Source: Prevotellaceae bacterium
GTDB taxonomy: Bacteria; Bacteroidota; Bacteroidia; Bacteroidales; Bacteroidaceae
Length of the DNA: 8,674 nucleotides
Assembly: GCA_022508685.1 (NCBI GenBank)
Contig: JAFLUS010000065.1
Span: forward strand, 1 to 8,674
Direction: 5' to 3'
Part shown: in pieces, positions 5,834 to 8,674 of the stretch
How positions within the stretch are numbered: the stretch's first letter is position 1
Layout: each line of letters starts with the position of its first letter
Made by a program: the position numbers and the translations under genes
The notes under the pieces: generated by a model
Databases searched by the model: none
The model's input: the letters and a program-made list of their open reading frames with translations, nothing else
Told to the model about the DNA's origin: nothing

Positions 5834-7180
5834 TCAGGCATTCTCCTTGCGCAGCATATCCAATCCTTCGCGGACAATGCGCTGAAGTTCCAGTTTGGAA
5901 CTGTCCACAAATTCTGCTACGGCAAAGTCTTCGGGAGCCACTTCGTAGATTCCCAATGCCTCCATGCGGTCAATGTCGCCGGCAATGATGGCCTTGACCA
6001 ATTGCTCCGGATAGATGTCCATGGGGAACACGGCATCGTATTCGCCCGACATAATCATGTGGCGTGCACCACCCTTGATGCGGGCATCGAGAACGTATTC
6101 CTTCTTGCCTTGCAACCATGAGAAATAACTGCGGCTGGTAGAGAATTCCTTGAAGCGAGGCATAATCCATCCGAATGCTTCGTCGGCTTCGTCACCTTCG
6201 GGAATGGCGGTCACTTCCGTCGAATGTGCACCAAGGAAAGCCTCAGCATTCACCTTCAGACCCGTCAGCGGATTTCCGTCGATAAGACGTACCTTCACGT
6301 CGTCCTTCACATTGCCTTCGACGATGGAGCCGATTTGCTGACCGACAACGGCTTTCACGTACTTCGGTTGCTTCACTTCACTACCTGCCACGGCAATCGT
6401 GCGGGTGAAATCTACCTTACCAGTGTTGAACACGCGGCCGACGAAGATGACTTCTTCCGCACCCAATGTCCACACCACTTCGCCTTTGTTGATGGGGCTG
6501 ACGTGGTTGATTTGCACACCGACATTACCTGCAGGGCACTTGCCGTCGAACACGGTTACTTCCACGTTCTTCGCATTCTTCAGCGTACTGCTTGCCGTCG
6601 GTGCCACACCGAGATGCACTTTCGCCAGTTTTGCCAAGGCGTCGAGACCCGTCTGGAAATCCGCTTCATTGCCTTTCAGCGCCATTTCAACGTCTGCAGC
6701 CAACGGCATGTCGTTGATGGCAGAGATGAAAATCGCTTTCGGTGCATCGTCGGGATTCGCCGTGACGGCATAGGGGCGTTGCACAAAATAAGCAAACACT
6801 CCCGTATCGAGAAGCGTTTGCTTCACTTGTTCCGCGCTGAGGGCGGCTACCGACTGTTTGCCAAAATCGGCATAAGTCTGCGTACCGTCAGCCTCCACCT
6901 GAATGCTCAACACCTTGCGACGCTCTCCCCGCTCTACGGCTTTCACCGTTCCACTGACGGGAGATGTGAACTTCACTTCAGGATGCAACTTGTCTACGAA
7001 CAAGGCATCACCGGCCTTCACCATATCACCTTCCTTCACCACCACCTTCGGTTTCACACCCACAAAGGAATCAGGCACCAATCCGAAGACGGTACCCGGC
7101 TTTGACTGCGAAACCTCCGAAATGGCCTTTCCTGCAAGGTTGATTGTCAGGCCCTTCTTCAGTTTAATTACATTCGCCAT
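5834..7180 (-). CDS. nqrA: Na+-NQR subunit A, cytoplasmic subunit
   Basis: NqrA is the large peripheral cytoplasmic subunit of Na+-NQR and has been linked to quinone binding; it has no membrane segments. The 448 residues match the usual length (about 446 in Vibrio). The opening IKLKKGLTINLAGKA (5-19) corresponds to the N-terminal IKKGLDLPI region of other NqrA. A biotinyl/lipoyl-like fold follows (about 42-96), with KVVVKEGDMVKAGDALF and FTSPVSGTVKAVERGERR. Further on are CPAGNVGVQINHVSP (215-229) and the C-terminal block SGEYDAVFPMDIYPEQL (378-394) with ALGIYEVAPEDFA. The central motif differs from the GLPGTHIHFL-like version of proteobacterial NqrA, which suggests the Bacteroidota branch. 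It is the first gene of the operon, with a consensus promoter about 45 bases upstream. No Shine-Dalgarno is visible before the ATG; the leader there is A/T-rich, as is usual in this phylum. Confidence 0.97.
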   Translation of the reverse strand: MANVIKLKKGLTINLAGKAISEVSQSKPGTVFGLVPDSFVGVKPKVVVKEGDMVKAGDALFVDKLHPEVKFTSPVSGTVKAVERGERRKVLSIQVEADGTQTYADFGKQSVAALSAEQVKQTLLDTGVFAYFVQRPYAVTANPDDAPKAIFISAINDMPLAADVEMALKGNEADFQTGLDALAKLAKVHLGVAPTASSTLKNAKNVEVTVFDGKCPAGNVGVQINHVSPINKGEVVWTLGAEEVIFVGRVFNTGKVDFTRTIAVAGSEVKQPKYVKAVVGQQIGSIVEGNVKDDVKVRLIDGNPLTGLKVNAEAFLGAHSTEVTAIPEGDEADEAFGWIMPRFKEFSTSRSYFSWLQGKKEYVLDARIKGGARHMIMSGEYDAVFPMDIYPEQLVKAIIAGDIDRMEALGIYEVAPEDFAVAEFVDSSKLELQRIVREGLDMLRKENA

Positions 7181-7224
7181 AAAATTTTATTGATGATTTG
7201 TTGACAATTTTATACAATTTGGTG

Positions 7225-7256
7225 CAAAGTTAGTGCAACTTGTGCGAAAAAACAAA
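7225..7256 (-). promoter_or_regulatory. Promoter of the nqr operon
   Basis: The minus strand has TTTG (7253-7256), a 20-base spacer and TAACTTTG (7225-7232), an exact match to the Bacteroidota -33/-7 consensus. Initiation a few bases downstream would give nqrA a leader of about 40 bases. The motif TTGCAC appears twice in tandem across the -7 element (7227-7241 region). It is the only promoter seen ahead of the six nqr genes and lies in the 96-base gap after the GH88 gene. Confidence 0.8.
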
Positions 7257-7276
7257 TTTTATATCACAAAAGTCCT

Positions 7277-8512
7277 TTACATCTGCTGTTTCAGCATATT
7301 CTTAAGTCGCATCAATGCTTCCAAATAGTAGTAATCGGCATAGACGATGCTGGCGTCAATCTCCGAACCTGCCGGATGATGCCCTGTGGAATGTTGCAGG
7401 AAAGCCACGTTGCTGTCGCGACTTTGGTATTTCTCCGTACTGAGGTCGGCAAGCATGTCGGCGGCTGCCGCAAAATATTCCTCACCTTTCTCTTCCTCCA
7501 CATATTGACACAATTCCAGCAAGGCACTTGCCACCACGCAGGCAGCCGACGCATCTTTGGGCGCAGTCTCGCCGCGAGGGTCGTCCATATCCCAAAGCGG
7601 CACCATGTCATCGCTCGTTTCGCGCAATCGTTTCAGATAAATGTCCGTCACCTTCTGCGCAAAATCGAGAAATCGCTGTTCTTTCGTGAACCGATACACC
7701 ATCGTATAGCCATAAATCGCCCACGACTGCCCTCGTGCCCACATCGACCAATCGGCATAGCCTTGATGTGTCTGTCCTTTGATAAAATCACCGGTCAACG
7801 TGTCGTAAACTGCCACGTGATAACACGAACCATCTTCGCGAAAATGGTGTGCCATTGTCGTTTCAGCGTGCTTCACCGCCATATCGCGCAATGCACGCTT
7901 ACTGCTATCTTGTTCTGCCGCCCAGAATAGGAGTTCCAAGTTAATCATGTTGTCCATGATGGTGTTGTGTCCGCCATAGTCCTTCACATGACGAGGCCAA
8001 CTGAGAATGGTACCCACCATGGGGTTGAACAACGTCGCCAACGAATCCGCTGCATCAAGCATCATCTGCCGATACGCCGTATTTTTTGTCTGTTCATATC
8101 CCTTACCATAACTGCCCAGCACCAAGAATCCCAAATCGTGGTCGAATACAGGCTGCTGCGTCAGCACGGCCAACGACTCCGTATAGCCTTGTGCCTGCTG
8201 ACGTACATTCTCATTCTGCGTTACACCATAGTCCATCCATAGAATACCGGGCCAAAAGCCCGAGCACCATTCTTCGGCATATGCCTTCCGGCAATTCCAC
8301 GTCGTTTCTCCCTGCAAGATATTCCTCGGGGCCATCGTGTAGTCATATGAACCGTCTGTCTGTCGGAGACTGTCGAGTGCACGCTCCACCTGTTTCGCAC
8401 AATAGCCGAGTGCATCGTCTACATCCCACGACAACGTCCTCTTCGGAGCATCCTGCGTGGCGCATGCCGTCAGCAACAGCCCCATCGCCACCATCTTCAC
8501 TACATACTTCAT
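7277..8512 (-). CDS. GH88 unsaturated glucuronyl hydrolase, lipoprotein
   Basis: Family GH88 enzymes remove the unsaturated uronic acid that polysaccharide lyases leave on the non-reducing end of oligosaccharides, for example from glycosaminoglycans. The protein (411 residues) begins with a lipoprotein signal MKYVVKMVAMGLLLTAC, cut before C17. It continues into an alpha/alpha-barrel domain. FDHDLGF contains D126, equivalent to D88 of the Bacillus GL1 enzyme, and HNTIMDNMINLELLFWA contains D187, equivalent to D149. Both catalytic aspartates are therefore present. WARGQSWAIYGY (258-269) and GSEIDASIVYADYYYLEAL (382-400) are also typical. An earlier in-frame ATG at 8530 would add MIICFQ; the 8512 start is preferred because it gives a clean signal peptide. 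The gene has its own promoter and no lyase, SusC/SusD or regulator nearby, so the substrate cannot be named. GH105 is the nearest alternative. Confidence 0.9.
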   Translation of the reverse strand: MKYVVKMVAMGLLLTACATQDAPKRTLSWDVDDALGYCAKQVERALDSLRQTDGSYDYTMAPRNILQGETTWNCRKAYAEEWCSGFWPGILWMDYGVTQNENVRQQAQGYTESLAVLTQQPVFDHDLGFLVLGSYGKGYEQTKNTAYRQMMLDAADSLATLFNPMVGTILSWPRHVKDYGGHNTIMDNMINLELLFWAAEQDSSKRALRDMAVKHAETTMAHHFREDGSCYHVAVYDTLTGDFIKGQTHQGYADWSMWARGQSWAIYGYTMVYRFTKEQRFLDFAQKVTDIYLKRLRETSDDMVPLWDMDDPRGETAPKDASAACVVASALLELCQYVEEEKGEEYFAAAADMLADLSTEKYQSRDSNVAFLQHSTGHHPAGSEIDASIVYADYYYLEALMRLKNMLKQQM

Positions 8513-8628
8513 TTGAAAACAAATAATCATTTAATAATGAGTAAAATACTTATTCTTTCATTTATCTATACTCCATATACAAACAGAGCCGCATGTTTCA
8601 CCTGCTTGTGCTTTGCAGATGAATAGTG

Positions 8629-8660
8629 CAAAGGTAGTGAACTTGACGCAAATCTGCAAA
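8629..8660 (-). promoter_or_regulatory. Promoter of the GH88 gene
   Basis: The minus strand has TTTG (8657-8660), 20 bases, then TACCTTTG (8629-8636), an exact Bacteroidota -33/-7 match. A leader of about 110 bases would precede the ATG at 8512. The rest of 8513-8628 is A/T-rich near the gene and shows no other convincing element. Confidence 0.75.
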
Positions 8661-8674
8661 TTTCTTTCCTTCTT

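Noticed and set aside
6224..7105. A 293-codon open frame on the plus strand opposite nqrA
   Set aside because: It lies wholly antisense to a confidently identified gene. Its translation is rich in H, R and C with no recognisable domain, as expected for a shadow frame.
1282..7180. Possibility that the membrane complex is Rnf rather than Nqr
   Set aside because: NqrA and NqrF are both present and no multi-cluster ferredoxin subunit like RnfB or RnfC is found; the gene order A-B-C-D-E-F is that of Na+-NQR.
8527..8540. Small palindrome TCATT-TAAT-AATGA around the upstream ATG of the GH88 gene
   Set aside because: It is a 5-bp A/T-rich stem in an A/T-rich leader, too weak and too likely by chance to call a regulatory structure.
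1..8674. Search for CRISPR repeats, transposases, tRNA or rRNA genes, phage or defence genes
   Set aside because: No regularly spaced repeats, no transposase or integrase-like frames and no RNA gene signatures were seen; coding genes fill almost all of the window.

Overview
The window reads as ordinary chromosome from a member of the Bacteroidota, most likely order Bacteroidales. The evidence is threefold. Three upstream sites match the Bacteroidota housekeeping promoter exactly (TTTG, 20 bp, TAnnTTTG). A SecG gene with a long proline/alanine/glutamine tail sits next to a TPR-like hypothetical gene, a pair I recall from Bacteroides and Prevotella relatives. There is also a lipoprotein glycoside hydrolase. 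The genus cannot be settled from this piece. All eight complete genes lie on the minus strand together with secG, whose whole coding region is also present.

Reading in the direction of transcription (high to low coordinates), the window opens with a promoter at 8629-8660 and a GH88 unsaturated glucuronyl hydrolase lipoprotein (7277-8512). A second promoter (7225-7256) then drives a complete six-gene Na+-translocating NADH:quinone oxidoreductase operon in the order nqrA-B-C-D-E-F (7180 down to 1282). The intergenic gaps are 14 to 38 bases. At two junctions (B/C and C/D) the stop codon is part of the next gene's Shine-Dalgarno sequence. A hairpin region at 1224-1270 follows nqrF. Beyond it lie a hypothetical protein with a TTG start (384-1169) and secG (6-347). 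A third consensus promoter (440-471) lies inside the 3' end of the hypothetical gene and points at secG.

The nqr genes encode one membrane machine. NqrF takes electrons from NADH through FAD and a 2Fe-2S cluster. They pass to a second iron site between NqrD and NqrE, then to covalent FMN on NqrC and NqrB, and finally to quinone, while Na+ is pumped outward. The expected cofactor residues are present: NqrF cysteines 70/76/79/111, NqrD C31/C114, NqrE C26/C119, NqrC T216 and NqrB T225. The maturation genes apbE and nqrM are not in the window. SecG belongs to the Sec translocon. The GH88 enzyme probably works on oligosaccharides made by a polysaccharide lyase encoded elsewhere.

No RNA gene, insertion sequence, phage, CRISPR array or defence gene was seen. 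No stretch over 300 bases lacks a gene; the longest is the upstream region 8513-8674. I did not find an undescribed system. The most useful observations are regulatory: the embedded secG promoter, the mutually exclusive hairpins after nqrF, and the stop/Shine-Dalgarno fusions. There is also a non-canonical flavinylation motif in NqrB and a duplicated LIDNF motif in the hypothetical protein.
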